DNA from: Stieleria marina
Lineage (GTDB): Bacteria > Planctomycetota > Planctomycetia > Pirellulales > Pirellulaceae
Length of the DNA stretch: 64,000 nucleotides
Assembly: GCA_007741555.1 (NCBI GenBank)
Contig: CP036526.1
Location: 7,884,700-7,948,699 of the forward strand
Direction: 5' to 3'
The notes beneath the pieces are model-generated. The model was not told the DNA's origin. It saw nothing but the letters and a program-made list of their open reading frames with translations, and did not search any database. Below, piece after piece: positions 32,905 to 42,401 of the stretch (position 1 is its first letter; each line of letters starts with the position of its first letter). The position numbers and the translations under genes are program-made.

Positions 32905-34668
32905 TCACGGCGATTCTCCAGGATTTGTCGAGCAATCGAGCCGGACAGAAAAATCAAGCTGCAACTCGCCGTCGGCTTGCCCCATTCGTATCGAAGCGTC
33001 ATCTAAATAGCCAACGACTTCCAGTAGCAAACCGATTGACGCTTCTGCTTCTTCACGGCTATTTCCGTCCGTCAGCATGTTTTGGGCGATCAGCTGCTCG
33101 CGATTGTCAGTCAGTACACGTTGCAAAATGCTGGCCTGCAGCTTGGCCGCCGTGTTGTCCGCCATTTGATTCGGATTGGATGTTTTGGCGGTCGACAATT
33201 CTTTCGCCAATTCTTGGGTGCTGGCCAACACAAATCGATCGCCTGCGAACCCTACCGTCGGCGAAAAATTGAACACGATCGGAGCCGCGGTCGACTGGCG
33301 ATCATCCTGCTCAGGCACATAAAACGACGAAACCAGTTCGACATCATCGCCGATTTTTTCCATGTCCAATTCCAATTGCCGCTGTCCGTTCATCGCCCCA
33401 ACCACATTGAAAAAGCCGATCATGCTTTGGAAGGTTCGCCGCAGTTCCCGCGTCATCTTTGCGGAATCCTTCATCGTCATCACGACTCCAAACGCTGGCA
33501 GCTTGATCGTCGGAATCGGAGTCGTCCCCGAAAACGTCTGGCGGGACGATACGAAAGCCACTTCTGGATTGAAGCTCCCGAGAATGTCTTCGCCAAAATC
33601 CCGTCCGGCAAACAAGGTCGTCAATGTCGCATCGGCTTTGGCAAATTCATCGTTGATGCGTTCGTCAAAAAGATCCCCCGCTCGCAACCACATCTCCGCA
33701 AAATCACGATGGGTACTGAGCGTGAAAAGCTCCTCGGGCACTTCCGCTACTTTCAATCCTCGACCGTGGCCGTCCGCACCGAAGTAGTAGTGCCGCTTCT
33801 CATCGACGGAGTCCGGTTCGTGTGGCGCCGACAGCCGCAGAAACATTCTTTCGGTTCGCGCCGTGAAGCTCGCTGACACGAAAGGAGTGTCTTGCAAAGT
33901 TTCTTGGATCCCACCAAACAGCAGTTCAGCAATGGGTTGATTGATTTGATCCTCGAAAACGTTCTGCCCCACACCCGCCTCGCGAATCATCGCCACATCA
34001 ACGAATCCCCATCCCGTTGCACCTGCGTTTCGCGTCTTCAATGAGGATTGGAATCGATCCGCGTTTTGAAGCAACGGTAACTCATCGCCCAACATTCGAT
34101 CCAAAATGGCTTTTCCCAAGTCGGAATGATTTGTCAGCAACAATTGATCGGCCACCACGGCCATGCGAACGTCCTCAATGCGATGCGCGTCGACACCTCG
34201 GTAAGACACCTTTTGCACTTTCTTGCCGGACTTGGCCATCGATCCAAGCGTTAGCAGTTTGTCGCGAAACAGCTTCATCGATTCCGCGTTGTCGCCTTGG
34301 ACAATCACCGCCACACCGCGCGTCGGACCGTCCACAGCGATCGACACTCCTTTTGCAGCAAACGTTTCGATCGCTTCACGCCACGGCATACCAAATAGAT
34401 TTTCGATCATGTCGCGGCCGAGCACAAACTTCTGGTAATCGTTCGATCCGGTGGCCTGTTGGTAGGACGGCAGCGATTCGATCTTCTGCCGGAGCGGATG
34501 GTCAAAAATCGTCGCCAACAGTCCCTTCACGTCGGTCAGTTCCGCAAATGCCACCGTCGATTCCGGCAAGACCCTCGCTGATCGAATGACGGTGCGTGGA
34601 GCTTCGGCCCGCGCGCAGACCGCAGTTGCCGTTAGCAGGACAACGCAGACGCATTGGCGATTTATCAT
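32905..34668 (-). CDS. Large secreted protein of unknown function, DUF1800/DUF1501 operon
   Basis: 587 aa from ATG 34668, where a signal peptide begins (MINRQCVCVVLLTATAVCAR); the extension to 34779 lacks sense. The mature part starts LPESTVAFAELTDVKGLLATI, a pattern seen in large planctomycete secreted proteins, possibly DUF3352-like, with alternating alpha/beta character and no catalytic motif I can name. It is first in an operon with the DUF1800 and DUF1501 genes (8-bp gap, 4-bp overlap), so it may form a secreted complex with them (inference). Confidence 0.8.
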   Translation of the reverse strand: MINRQCVCVVLLTATAVCARAEAPRTVIRSARVLPESTVAFAELTDVKGLLATIFDHPLRQKIESLPSYQQATGSNDYQKFVLGRDMIENLFGMPWREAIETFAAKGVSIAVDGPTRGVAVIVQGDNAESMKLFRDKLLTLGSMAKSGKKVQKVSYRGVDAHRIEDVRMAVVADQLLLTNHSDLGKAILDRMLGDELPLLQNADRFQSSLKTRNAGATGWGFVDVAMIREAGVGQNVFEDQINQPIAELLFGGIQETLQDTPFVSASFTARTERMFLRLSAPHEPDSVDEKRHYYFGADGHGRGLKVAEVPEELFTLSTHRDFAEMWLRAGDLFDERINDEFAKADATLTTLFAGRDFGEDILGSFNPEVAFVSSRQTFSGTTPIPTIKLPAFGVVMTMKDSAKMTRELRRTFQSMIGFFNVVGAMNGQRQLELDMEKIGDDVELVSSFYVPEQDDRQSTAAPIVFNFSPTVGFAGDRFVLASTQELAKELSTAKTSNPNQMADNTAAKLQASILQRVLTDNREQLIAQNMLTDGNSREEAEASIGLLLEVVGYLDDASIRMGQADGELQLDFSVRLDCSTNPGESP

Positions 34669-34921
34669 GTTGAGTCCAGATGACGAGGGAGGAATGCAGG
34701 CCGATTCAATTCGCAACACGGATGCCAATCTTGGCAAGGAAACTGCCACTTTAGTGCATGCCTTGGTCGAGCGCCCCATTCCGCCCAGCTATCATGTTGC
34801 CGAATCGGCTGATTCATCTTTCCCGCCCCCCCGTTGCCTGCGGCCCATTTCCTGCGGCCCGTTGCTTGCCGCCATCCTCAGTCTCCTGTCCGCTCAACAG
34901 CCCGCCCATCCCGAAGCCGCC

Positions 34922-37039
34922 ATGTCACGCCCTCTGATCGTTTTCGCCGTCTACGCTCTGATCATCACCGCCTCAGCGACTGGATTGGCTGATGGTCCCA
35001 AAGACAACTCAGCTGCGAATGTTCGCCCTATTCCCCCCGTTGGGATCGAAGTTGCCCAGGACAAGCTGAATGCCTTGTCAAAGCGTTGCAAGTCGATTCG
35101 CAAATCCTGGGAAGAGCTGCTTCGCGGAACTTGGAACGAAGCTGTTCGCGAATCGGTTCAAGGCAGCAAGAAATCGACGGACAAGAAGCGCGCTGCGGAA
35201 CAGTTGGCAACTCTGACCCGACTGCGCTCACTCGAGCCAGAAATCTTGGTCTTTCCCCGCGCGGTTGAAATGGCCATCGAATTTGGACAATTTCACAAAC
35301 CCGCCGAAGTCGACAACGCTGGCAAGCTGTTGGACCTGGCTCAGCGACGAATCAACGCTGCCGGTCGCGACGGTAACTGGGCCGAAATCGTTGGTCTTTC
35401 CGATGGCACGCAGCAACAGCTAATCGTCGGCGGGTATCGCAGCAAAATCGATGGCTCGTTCCAACCCTATAGCGTTGTCATCCCAGCGGGCTACACGACG
35501 GGTGATCTGCGCAAACGTCGCATGGACCTGTGGTTTCATGGTCGTGGCGAGACGCTCAGCGAAGCCAACTTTCTTAACAAACAACAATACGCCGCTGGTG
35601 AATACACACCCGCCGACACGTTCGTGGTTCATCCGTATGGTCGCTATAGCAACGCATTCAAATTCGCCGGCGAAATTGATGTGCTTGAGCTGACCGATCA
35701 CATCAAGTCGCGTCTGCCAGTGGATCCGTCGCGCATTGCAGTGCGAGGTTTTTCGATGGGCGGGGCAGGGTGTTGGCAAATGGCCGTTCACTACGCCGAT
35801 CATTATTTTGCCGCCAATCCCGGAGCAGGCTTCAGCGAAACGCCCGAATTTCTGAGCTTCTTTCAAGGCGAGAACGCCGCTGAGACAGCACCAGGTTATC
35901 AGAAACAACTTTGGCAACTTTACGATTGCCCGCCCTGGGCCACCAACTTGAACCAGTGTCCCACTGTCGTTTACAGCGGCGAAATCGACCGTCAAAAACA
36001 AGCCGCTGACGTAATGGAAGTCGCCCTGAACGAGGTCGGTATCAAGATGACTCACATCATCGGTCCCGATACCGCCCACAAAATCCACTCCGACTCCAAA
36101 CGCGAGATCGCATCGCGTCTATCCGCAATCGAACGCAGCTTATCGCCGGAAGTTCCAAGATCCATCCAATTCTCCACCGTGACACTTCGCTATCACCGGA
36201 TGCACTGGGTGGACGTACAAGGTCTGGCCGAGCACTGGAAACCCGCTGGAGTTGATGCCGCGATCGATCAAGACGAAATCAAAATTGAAACGACTAACAT
36301 TACGCGTCTGGATCTGAATTTCGACGCCGGACAATGGCCCGAAAACACAAACGGCCCGATTCACATCGCGATCGACGGCGATGAAATCGTCGGTGACAAT
36401 GTCGGGTCCGATCGATCCTGGTCCATTCGTTTGGCACGATCCGACGACGGCTGGCAAGTCGCCGACGAGGAATCTGGACTTCGCAAACGACCCGAATTGC
36501 AAGGTCCAATCGACGATGCCTTCATGGACTCGTTCGTATTTGTGCTGCCAAGCGGAAAGAGCAGTGACCAAATCGTCCAGCAGTGGATCGAAGCCGAATC
36601 GCAGCACGCGATGACTCACTGGCGAAAACACTTTCGCGGTGACGTGCGAAAAGTGATCGACACTGAACTGACCGATGAACTGGTCGCGTCGGCCAACCTG
36701 ATTCTTTTTGGCACGCCCGAGTCCAACACGGTGATCAAGAAAATCGTCGGCGAACTCCCAATTCAGTGGACATCCGAAACGCTGGCGATCGGAAAACACA
36801 GCACAACCGCAGCTTCGCACGTCCCGATTCTGGTTTACCCCAATCCCCAAAACCCAGATCGCTACGTCGTGCTCAACAGCGGATTCACGTTCCGGGAATA
36901 CGACTATCTAAACAATGCTCGTCAAACTCCCAAGCTGCCCGATTGGGCGATCGTCGACGTCACCGAAGGTGCCAACTATCGCGATCCCGGCAAAGTCATT
37001 GCAGCTGAATTTTTCGACGAAATGTGGCAACCGAAGTAA
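34922..37039 (+). CDS. Secreted alpha/beta hydrolase, prolyl-oligopeptidase-like
   Basis: 705 aa from ATG 34922, where a signal peptide starts (MSRPLIVFAVYALIIT, cleavage after about 26). Residues 27-160 are helical. The hydrolase core (about 165-405) has the nucleophile motif GFSMGGAGCW, NPGAGFSETPEF, YSGEIDRQK and a catalytic His candidate in DTAHKIHSD. The C-terminal 280 residues are beta-rich and probably a carbohydrate- or protein-binding part. It is likely a secreted esterase or peptidase. The 253-bp divergent gap to the DUF1800 operon must hold both promoters. The frame open from 34586 is not used. Confidence 0.82.
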   Translation: MSRPLIVFAVYALIITASATGLADGPKDNSAANVRPIPPVGIEVAQDKLNALSKRCKSIRKSWEELLRGTWNEAVRESVQGSKKSTDKKRAAEQLATLTRLRSLEPEILVFPRAVEMAIEFGQFHKPAEVDNAGKLLDLAQRRINAAGRDGNWAEIVGLSDGTQQQLIVGGYRSKIDGSFQPYSVVIPAGYTTGDLRKRRMDLWFHGRGETLSEANFLNKQQYAAGEYTPADTFVVHPYGRYSNAFKFAGEIDVLELTDHIKSRLPVDPSRIAVRGFSMGGAGCWQMAVHYADHYFAANPGAGFSETPEFLSFFQGENAAETAPGYQKQLWQLYDCPPWATNLNQCPTVVYSGEIDRQKQAADVMEVALNEVGIKMTHIIGPDTAHKIHSDSKREIASRLSAIERSLSPEVPRSIQFSTVTLRYHRMHWVDVQGLAEHWKPAGVDAAIDQDEIKIETTNITRLDLNFDAGQWPENTNGPIHIAIDGDEIVGDNVGSDRSWSIRLARSDDGWQVADEESGLRKRPELQGPIDDAFMDSFVFVLPSGKSSDQIVQQWIEAESQHAMTHWRKHFRGDVRKVIDTELTDELVASANLILFGTPESNTVIKKIVGELPIQWTSETLAIGKHSTTAASHVPILVYPNPQNPDRYVVLNSGFTFREYDYLNNARQTPKLPDWAIVDVTEGANYRDPGKVIAAEFFDEMWQPK

Positions 37040-37097
37040 ACCTGCTGCGACGCACACTCACAAAGAACGTCGGTGTTCTCGCAGTGCGCAGGCAGCG

Positions 37098-38408
37098 CTA
37101 CTGTTTTCGGTAATCAATGGTCAAAAACGACACCATGCTGAGCGTGGCGACGACGGTGATCGACAGCAGGCCGATCAAGAATACTGACCAGCCGTAGTCT
37201 TCCGCGATGCTGCCGCCAAAAAAGTTAAACGCCCAGGCACCGCTGTAGCCGCAGACATCGATCAGCGCGACCAAAAAACCCGCGTGCTTGCCACCGAATT
37301 TCACCGCAAAAATACTCATCGGTATGTAGTACGCCGGCGAGATTGCGAATCCAAACACGAAGATCAACCCGATCGCCAGCGGCATGCGGGCCGTCGGACT
37401 GACCGGCAGGTTTCCCAAATTCCAAAGTGCAACAACGCAAACACAGCTGCCCGCCAGCAGACCGCCCAACACATAGATCAAATTCTTCTTGGTCACTCGG
37501 TCATACAGAAAACTAGTCGCAATGAGTGCCAGGAACATCCCGGTCGGAAAGGCACTACCTGCCATTGACGCTCGGTTGGCAGGAATTTCCAGTACTTCCG
37601 AAAGGTAGATCGGGATGAAATTGATGAAGTCCATCAGGATCGTCAGAAAACAAATGCTCAGGCAGATCAACCAGAATCGGCCGCTTGCAATGAACCGGTA
37701 ACAAACTTGCCCGATCGACAAATCATCAAATGGGTGACCGACCGATTCGCTCGTTTCTAGCGGCGTTTCGTCGGGCTGTAGCGGCAGCAAGCCAACACTT
37801 TCGGGGCGATCGCGAAGCAGAAAGAAAGCGCCGATCACGGCGAACGCAGTCATCACGGCCGACACCACGAACACCATTCGCCACGGCATGACGCCCAACA
37901 GGAAACCTAACAACACGCCCGCCGTAATCGTACCGACGCGTGAACTAGTCGAAATGATGCTCCAGACTTGGCCGTAGCGCGCCTGCGGATACCAATCGGC
38001 GACCAGTTTTGTCATCGCCGGCCAACCGCCAGCTTTGAAAAACTGGCCAAAGAAATTGAACACGCCCATCATCACCAGCGACGAACTGAGTGCAAAACCG
38101 ATGTTGGCGACCGCGGTCAACGAAAGCGCGATCATGAACATGCGACGCCCGCCCAGCAAATCCGCGGCAATGCCTGTCACCAATTTGCCCGCAATCGCGC
38201 CGGCACTATGCCAGCTCATCAAACGGCCAAACGATGCTTTGTCCATCGCGATCGTCGGGTCTTCCATCATCGCTGGGCTGGCCGCGCCCAAGGTGTTGCG
38301 ACAAAGCATAAAAGCCGCATAGCCGATGTACATCGTCAGCAGAATGGTGATCTGCCACTTGGCTCGCGGATCACTCAGCCAGCGTTTGTCTTCAAGTGCA
38401 CTACTCAC
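37098..38408 (-). CDS. Major facilitator transporter, OPA-like
   Basis: 436 aa with twelve predicted helices. GYAAFMLCRNTLGAASPAM at the N-terminus and GADLLGG-like LVTGIAADLLGGRR after TM2 resemble the organophosphate:phosphate antiporter family (GlpT/UhpT). A central cytoplasmic loop carries RDRPESVGLLPLQPDE. The start is GTG 38408 with GGGA about 8 nt upstream; it overlaps the acyltransferase stop by 8 bp. A glycerol-phosphate or lysophospholipid substrate is plausible given the coupled acyltransferase, but that is inference. Confidence 0.87.
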   Translation of the reverse strand: MSSALEDKRWLSDPRAKWQITILLTMYIGYAAFMLCRNTLGAASPAMMEDPTIAMDKASFGRLMSWHSAGAIAGKLVTGIAADLLGGRRMFMIALSLTAVANIGFALSSSLVMMGVFNFFGQFFKAGGWPAMTKLVADWYPQARYGQVWSIISTSSRVGTITAGVLLGFLLGVMPWRMVFVVSAVMTAFAVIGAFFLLRDRPESVGLLPLQPDETPLETSESVGHPFDDLSIGQVCYRFIASGRFWLICLSICFLTILMDFINFIPIYLSEVLEIPANRASMAGSAFPTGMFLALIATSFLYDRVTKKNLIYVLGGLLAGSCVCVVALWNLGNLPVSPTARMPLAIGLIFVFGFAISPAYYIPMSIFAVKFGGKHAGFLVALIDVCGYSGAWAFNFFGGSIAEDYGWSVFLIGLLSITVVATLSMVSFLTIDYRKQ

Positions 38409-39597
38409 CAGCGATTCCCAACATGCGTCGCATGTCCGATTCCAATTGCAACATCACGGGATCTTGCTGGCCGCGAACACGCTTGGCGGTCACTTCGATC
38501 GGATCACCGACTGACACTTCCACGGACATCGGTCGATAGATACGGGAGTGGTCGGTCAGGTCTTCTTCAAATTTTTCCACCGTTTCAAGCATCCGTTCGT
38601 TCGTCGGATCGTCGCTGACGTAGTCAGGCGGATAGTGCCCCAGTTGTTGGGCCATGTACATGCCGGCAAGTTGATCCCAGCGACGGTCCTTTTCGTCATC
38701 GCCTAAATCACCGTCGATCATGTCAGGCAGGACAGCGCTGCGGAGCTGCTTGACGCGAGCAACAGGAGTTTTGTCGCTTTGCGATTCACCGTCGCCGATC
38801 CATTCGTTTTCCATCGGTACCAAAATCTTGTCAATCAAGTTCTGCAGTCTTTCGGCAACCGCGCCCGTTTGGGGCTGCCCGAAGTACTCAATTTCTTTCA
38901 GCCACAAGAGCGCTTTGCCGATCCTGTGAATGCGTTCTTTCAGCGTTTCACCTTTCTGAGGACGCCAAGAAAGTCGCTCCTCGATGTCGTCCAGAGCGGC
39001 GTGCAGTTCTTTTTCCGCATCACCGTGAAACCGATACCGAATCGCGACCGGGTGAACCACGACTTTGGCATCCGAATTGTCTTTGGTTCGTTTCTTGGCC
39101 GCGGATCGGGCAATAAACGAAAGCCCTTCCATCATCGCCAACAATCGATCGTTTGTTCGTGTGATCACGCCTTCGGGAAAAATCACCAACGGCCGATTGG
39201 CCTGGGTCAGAATTTCGATCGCTGCGTTGAGTGCCTGCCGATCAGTGCCTTCGCGATAAACACTGAACGCACCGACGCGCCGAAGCACAAACCCGTGTAG
39301 CCAGCTGGTTTTGAAAACGTGCCAGCTAGCCATCATTTGTGGCTGCAGCCCCACTTGGTGGCACAATTCATTGACCACCAAGGGATCTGCTGGACGACAG
39401 TGATTCGGTGCCAAAACCACACTATGCCCAGCCGCCACGCTATCACGGATCTTTTCCAAGCCATGCCATTTGTACTGCTGGATGCCAAAGTCTTTTCGCA
39501 GCCGACGACGCAGGAAAAGCTGCAAAAAACGCGGCCAAAGGGTCCCGTGGTGCGGCGGAACGAATTGATACGGTTCGTCCAAAACGACAGCATGCAT
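38401..39597 (-). CDS. PlsC-like 1-acylglycerol-3-phosphate acyltransferase
   Basis: 398 aa from ATG 39597 (the frame runs to 39675 but that part is Arg-rich). The acyltransferase motif I is NHCRPADPLV (H-x4-D) and motif III is VIFPEGVITR. The first 200 residues form the catalytic domain; the other 200 are a charged extension absent from ordinary PlsC. It probably acylates a lysophospholipid or related acceptor at the inner face of the membrane. Coupled by overlap to the MFS transporter gene, an arrangement like lplT-aas. Confidence 0.88.
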   Translation of the reverse strand: MHAVVLDEPYQFVPPHHGTLWPRFLQLFLRRRLRKDFGIQQYKWHGLEKIRDSVAAGHSVVLAPNHCRPADPLVVNELCHQVGLQPQMMASWHVFKTSWLHGFVLRRVGAFSVYREGTDRQALNAAIEILTQANRPLVIFPEGVITRTNDRLLAMMEGLSFIARSAAKKRTKDNSDAKVVVHPVAIRYRFHGDAEKELHAALDDIEERLSWRPQKGETLKERIHRIGKALLWLKEIEYFGQPQTGAVAERLQNLIDKILVPMENEWIGDGESQSDKTPVARVKQLRSAVLPDMIDGDLGDDEKDRRWDQLAGMYMAQQLGHYPPDYVSDDPTNERMLETVEKFEEDLTDHSRIYRPMSVEVSVGDPIEVTAKRVRGQQDPVMLQLESDMRRMLGIAGE

Positions 39598-39740
39598 GAT
39601 AGATCGATTGCCTATTTTGCGGGAGAATCTGAGCGGGCGATAGCGTAGCGACTTTTCATCCTCTGGTGTCCGCACGCTTTGTTGGCTCGCTACACTACGA
39701 GCCTCTTGGGCCGACCATTCTTCGTCAAAAATCGTTTCTT

Positions 39741-41333
39741 ATGCGTCACCTGTTTGTGATCTTTGTGCTCGCGCTGCTTGTGGCGAGTGGGGTAGCCGGT
39801 TTTTTGGCACCATGGCTGTTGTGGTCTTGGGTACTGCTGGGCCCCATCGTGCTACTGGGTCTGCACGACTTTTTCCAAACGCGCCATTCGATCCTGCGAA
39901 ATTTTCCGGTGCTGGGGCACTTTCGCTATCTGTTCGAACTGATCCGTCCCGAGATCTATCAGTACTTTGTCGAATCAGATACCGAAGGCGTCCCGTTTGA
40001 TCGGGACGAGCGATCGTTGGTCTATCAACGTGCCAAAAAAGAACGGGACACGGTTCCATTCGGCACCAAAGAAGACTTGTACGAACCAGGCTACGAATGG
40101 ATCAATCATTCGATGGCGCCCGCTCATCATGCCCCCGAAGACATGCGAGTTCTGATCGGCGGCCCAGACTGCACTCAACCATACTCGGCTAGTCTGCTGA
40201 ATATCAGCGCAATGAGCTACGGATCGCTCAGTGCCAACGCCGTCGTCGCACTCAGCAACGGTGCCAAGATCGGTGGCTTTGCGCATAACACGGGCGAAGG
40301 CGGTGTCAGCCCGTATCACATCGAAGGTGGCGGTGATCTGATCTGGCAAGTCGGTACGGGGTACTTTGGGTGCCGCGCCGCTGATGGTGGTTTCGACGCC
40401 GAACGGTTCAAGGAAACGGTCTCGCACGAGAACGTCAAAATGGTCGAACTGAAACTTTCCCAAGGGGCGAAACCCGGCCACGGTGGCATTCTGCCTGGCG
40501 CCAAAGTGACCCCAGAGATTGCCAAGATCCGTGGGGTGCCGGTCGGGCAAGACGTTAATTCACCGCCCGGTCATAAAGCGTTCTCAACTCCGACGGGTCT
40601 GCTGGAGTTCATTGCCCAACTGCGAGAACTCAGCGGCGGCAAACCAGTCGGTTTCAAGCTGTGTGTCGGCAAGCGACGTGAATTTTTGGCGGTCTGCAAA
40701 GCGATGGTCCAGACCGGCATCACGCCTGATTTTATCGTCGTCGATGGGGGCGAAGGAGGCACAGGAGCTGCCCCGTTGGAATTTTCCAATCACATCGGAT
40801 CACCTCTGGTTGAAGGTTTGATCTTTGTTCACAACGCACTGATCGGGTACGGCATCCGTCGACACATTCGGGTCATCGCCAGCGGTAAAGTCACCACCGG
40901 CTTTTCCGCTCTGAAACGACTGGCCCTCGGGGCCGACGCGTGCTATTCAGCCCGTGGCATGATGCTGGCACTCGGTTGCATTCAAGCATTGAAGTGCAAC
41001 AGCAATGAATGTCCGGTCGGTGTCGCGACGCAGAAACCGCATTTGATGGCCGGGCTGGTTCCGTCAGCCAAGAACACGCGCGTCGCAAGCTTCCATGCCG
41101 AAACGATCGAAAGTCTGTGCGACATGCTTGGCGCAATGGGGCTGGATAGTCCAGCTGATCTGAGACCTTGGCATGTGATGCACCGAATATCGCCTACCGA
41201 AACAAAGCACTATGGCGAGCTGTATGAATTTCTGGAGGACGGAGCACTGCTACGCGATCCGCTGCCGGCCAGTTACCAGCGAGCATGCACCGCTGCGTCC
41301 GCCGAGACATTTGCGCATGTGATCGCGCCGTAG
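39741..41333 (+). CDS. Membrane-anchored FMN-binding glutamate synthase domain protein
   Basis: 530 aa from ATG 39741 (the frame opens at 39666). Two N-terminal hydrophobic segments (about 2-18, 22-40) precede a single GltS-type FMN/iron-sulfur TIM barrel: LNISAMSYGSLSANAV, NTGEGGVSPYH, KPGHGGILPGAKVTPEIA, VDGGEGGTGAAP and NSNECPVGVATQKP. The family is known as stand-alone archaeal-type GltB-like proteins. It lacks the amidotransferase domain, so it needs another ammonia source or does another reaction. Divergent from the acyltransferase gene. Confidence 0.9.
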   Translation: MRHLFVIFVLALLVASGVAGFLAPWLLWSWVLLGPIVLLGLHDFFQTRHSILRNFPVLGHFRYLFELIRPEIYQYFVESDTEGVPFDRDERSLVYQRAKKERDTVPFGTKEDLYEPGYEWINHSMAPAHHAPEDMRVLIGGPDCTQPYSASLLNISAMSYGSLSANAVVALSNGAKIGGFAHNTGEGGVSPYHIEGGGDLIWQVGTGYFGCRAADGGFDAERFKETVSHENVKMVELKLSQGAKPGHGGILPGAKVTPEIAKIRGVPVGQDVNSPPGHKAFSTPTGLLEFIAQLRELSGGKPVGFKLCVGKRREFLAVCKAMVQTGITPDFIVVDGGEGGTGAAPLEFSNHIGSPLVEGLIFVHNALIGYGIRRHIRVIASGKVTTGFSALKRLALGADACYSARGMMLALGCIQALKCNSNECPVGVATQKPHLMAGLVPSAKNTRVASFHAETIESLCDMLGAMGLDSPADLRPWHVMHRISPTETKHYGELYEFLEDGALLRDPLPASYQRACTAASAETFAHVIAP

Positions 41334-41386
41334 TGCACCGCGTTTCATGCGTGACTGGTTTTTGTATTGCGACCAGCCGCCGGCGC

Positions 41387-41421
41387 AATAAAAAACCCCG
41401 GATGCGATTTGCGATCCGGGG
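41387..41421 (-). terminator. Rho-independent terminator of the His-rich protein gene
   Basis: Perfect 8-bp stem (CCCCGGAT 41396-41403 with ATCCGGGG 41414-41421, 10-nt loop). On the - strand it is followed at once by a T tract (TTTTTTATT). It lies 52 bp beyond the stop codon of the - strand gene that ends at 41473. This is the cleanest terminator in the window. Confidence 0.85.
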
Positions 41422-41472
41422 CTGGTGAAGTTGACCGTTGTTAAGTCGATTGAACTTTTGACGCGAGGTCTA

Positions 41473-42120
41473 TCAAAATCGAAACGTCACTCGTGAACTA
41501 CCACCACCGATCGAAAACTGTCGGCCTCGTGAGTACGAATGTCCAAATCCGCTCGACTGTGGACGGGCATTGTACCCTGACCATCGGCTTGGACTGTGCC
41601 CGTACCAACTTGGCTGAGTGATCACCGGGCGTCGCACGACGACGGGTTGCCTCGCATGCCGATGGGAGGCAACAAGTGACCGAATATCATCTTGCAAGTG
41701 ATGCAGGTCGGATTCGATCGAACAGAGCAAACCTCGAACGTGTGACGTGTCGCCATGAATGTGACCATGGCCATAAGCAGCGTTGTGCTCAACCCGATTG
41801 AAAACCGATTCCAAGTGATGGAATTTGCGATCCAGTTCCACGAGATCCGAATTTAAATGCGTCAGGCTGCCGTGATCATGCGCCAAGTCGTGAACATGAT
41901 CGGCCAGTCGCGCCATGTGACGGGCATCAGAAACCAGATGGCTGTACTCAGGTGTATGACGATAGTGACGAACTTCACTGATAAGACGCTTCGAGTTTCG
42001 CTCGATCTGCAGAGCCAATTCATCGATGTGATGGTAGGTATCGGCCGATGCATTCGATGCAAATGCCGTCAGGACTAGCAGGCCCAGAGTCGTGATCGTT
42101 TTGGTGAATAGTTGGGTCAT
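41473..42120 (-). CDS. Secreted histidine-rich protein, unknown
   Basis: 215 aa with a signal peptide (about 1-26, ending NASA). The mature N-terminal two thirds are helical and unusually rich in His (HVHDLAHDHG, GHGHIHGD), spaced at helical intervals. The C-terminal part is Ser/Arg/Tyr/Gly-rich and disordered-looking (HSPSRWSGYNARP) and ends SSRVTFRF, where a terminal aromatic may suit outer-membrane or surface retention. Metal binding or buffering is suggested by composition only. A very strong Shine-Dalgarno and a strong terminator frame it as a single, probably well-expressed gene. Confidence 0.8.
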   Translation of the reverse strand: MTQLFTKTITTLGLLVLTAFASNASADTYHHIDELALQIERNSKRLISEVRHYRHTPEYSHLVSDARHMARLADHVHDLAHDHGSLTHLNSDLVELDRKFHHLESVFNRVEHNAAYGHGHIHGDTSHVRGLLCSIESDLHHLQDDIRSLVASHRHARQPVVVRRPVITQPSWYGHSPSRWSGYNARPQSSGFGHSYSRGRQFSIGGGSSRVTFRF

Positions 42121-42401
42121 GGTTTGGTCCTTCCTTTAAGTTTCGTTGATAGGCTCAATCGCCTGTGTCAAAGGAAACAAATCGCATCGCCCGTGCCAAA
42201 GTCGGGGACACGTGCAACGAAAGAACATGTTTCACGGGACTTTTCACACCAAAGACCGATTTCAAAGACGAATGTCTCTGCCGTTTAAGTAGCTTTTTAC
42301 GTAATCATTTCGATCACATGGACGCGACGGTCGTGATCAGAATGAACACACATCGTGCGAGCTACCCCATAACGGCTGGAGCCAACCGTGAAATGCGCAA
42401 G
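42121..42401. other. Intergenic region upstream of the His-rich gene
   Basis: 281 bp between the nitrilase stop and the His-rich gene start, both on the - strand. Apart from the Shine-Dalgarno I see no gene and no convincing promoter. A TTGACA lies at 42171-42166 on the - strand but has a poorly spaced -10. Confidence 0.5.
42128..42136 (-). promoter_or_regulatory. Strong Shine-Dalgarno of the His-rich protein gene
   Basis: AAGGAAGGA on the - strand, 7 nt before the ATG at 42120. It is stronger than almost every other ribosome binding site in this window, suggesting high translation. Confidence 0.7.

Noticed and set aside
34586..34921. N-terminal extension of the secreted alpha/beta hydrolase
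   Set aside because: It would run through the divergent promoter region and into the opposite-strand gene, and hides a good signal peptide at 34922.
42143..42171. TTGACA promoter on the - strand for the His-rich gene
   Set aside because: The -35 is perfect but the best -10 (TATCAA) is only 14 nt away, and the start would fall almost on the ribosome binding site.
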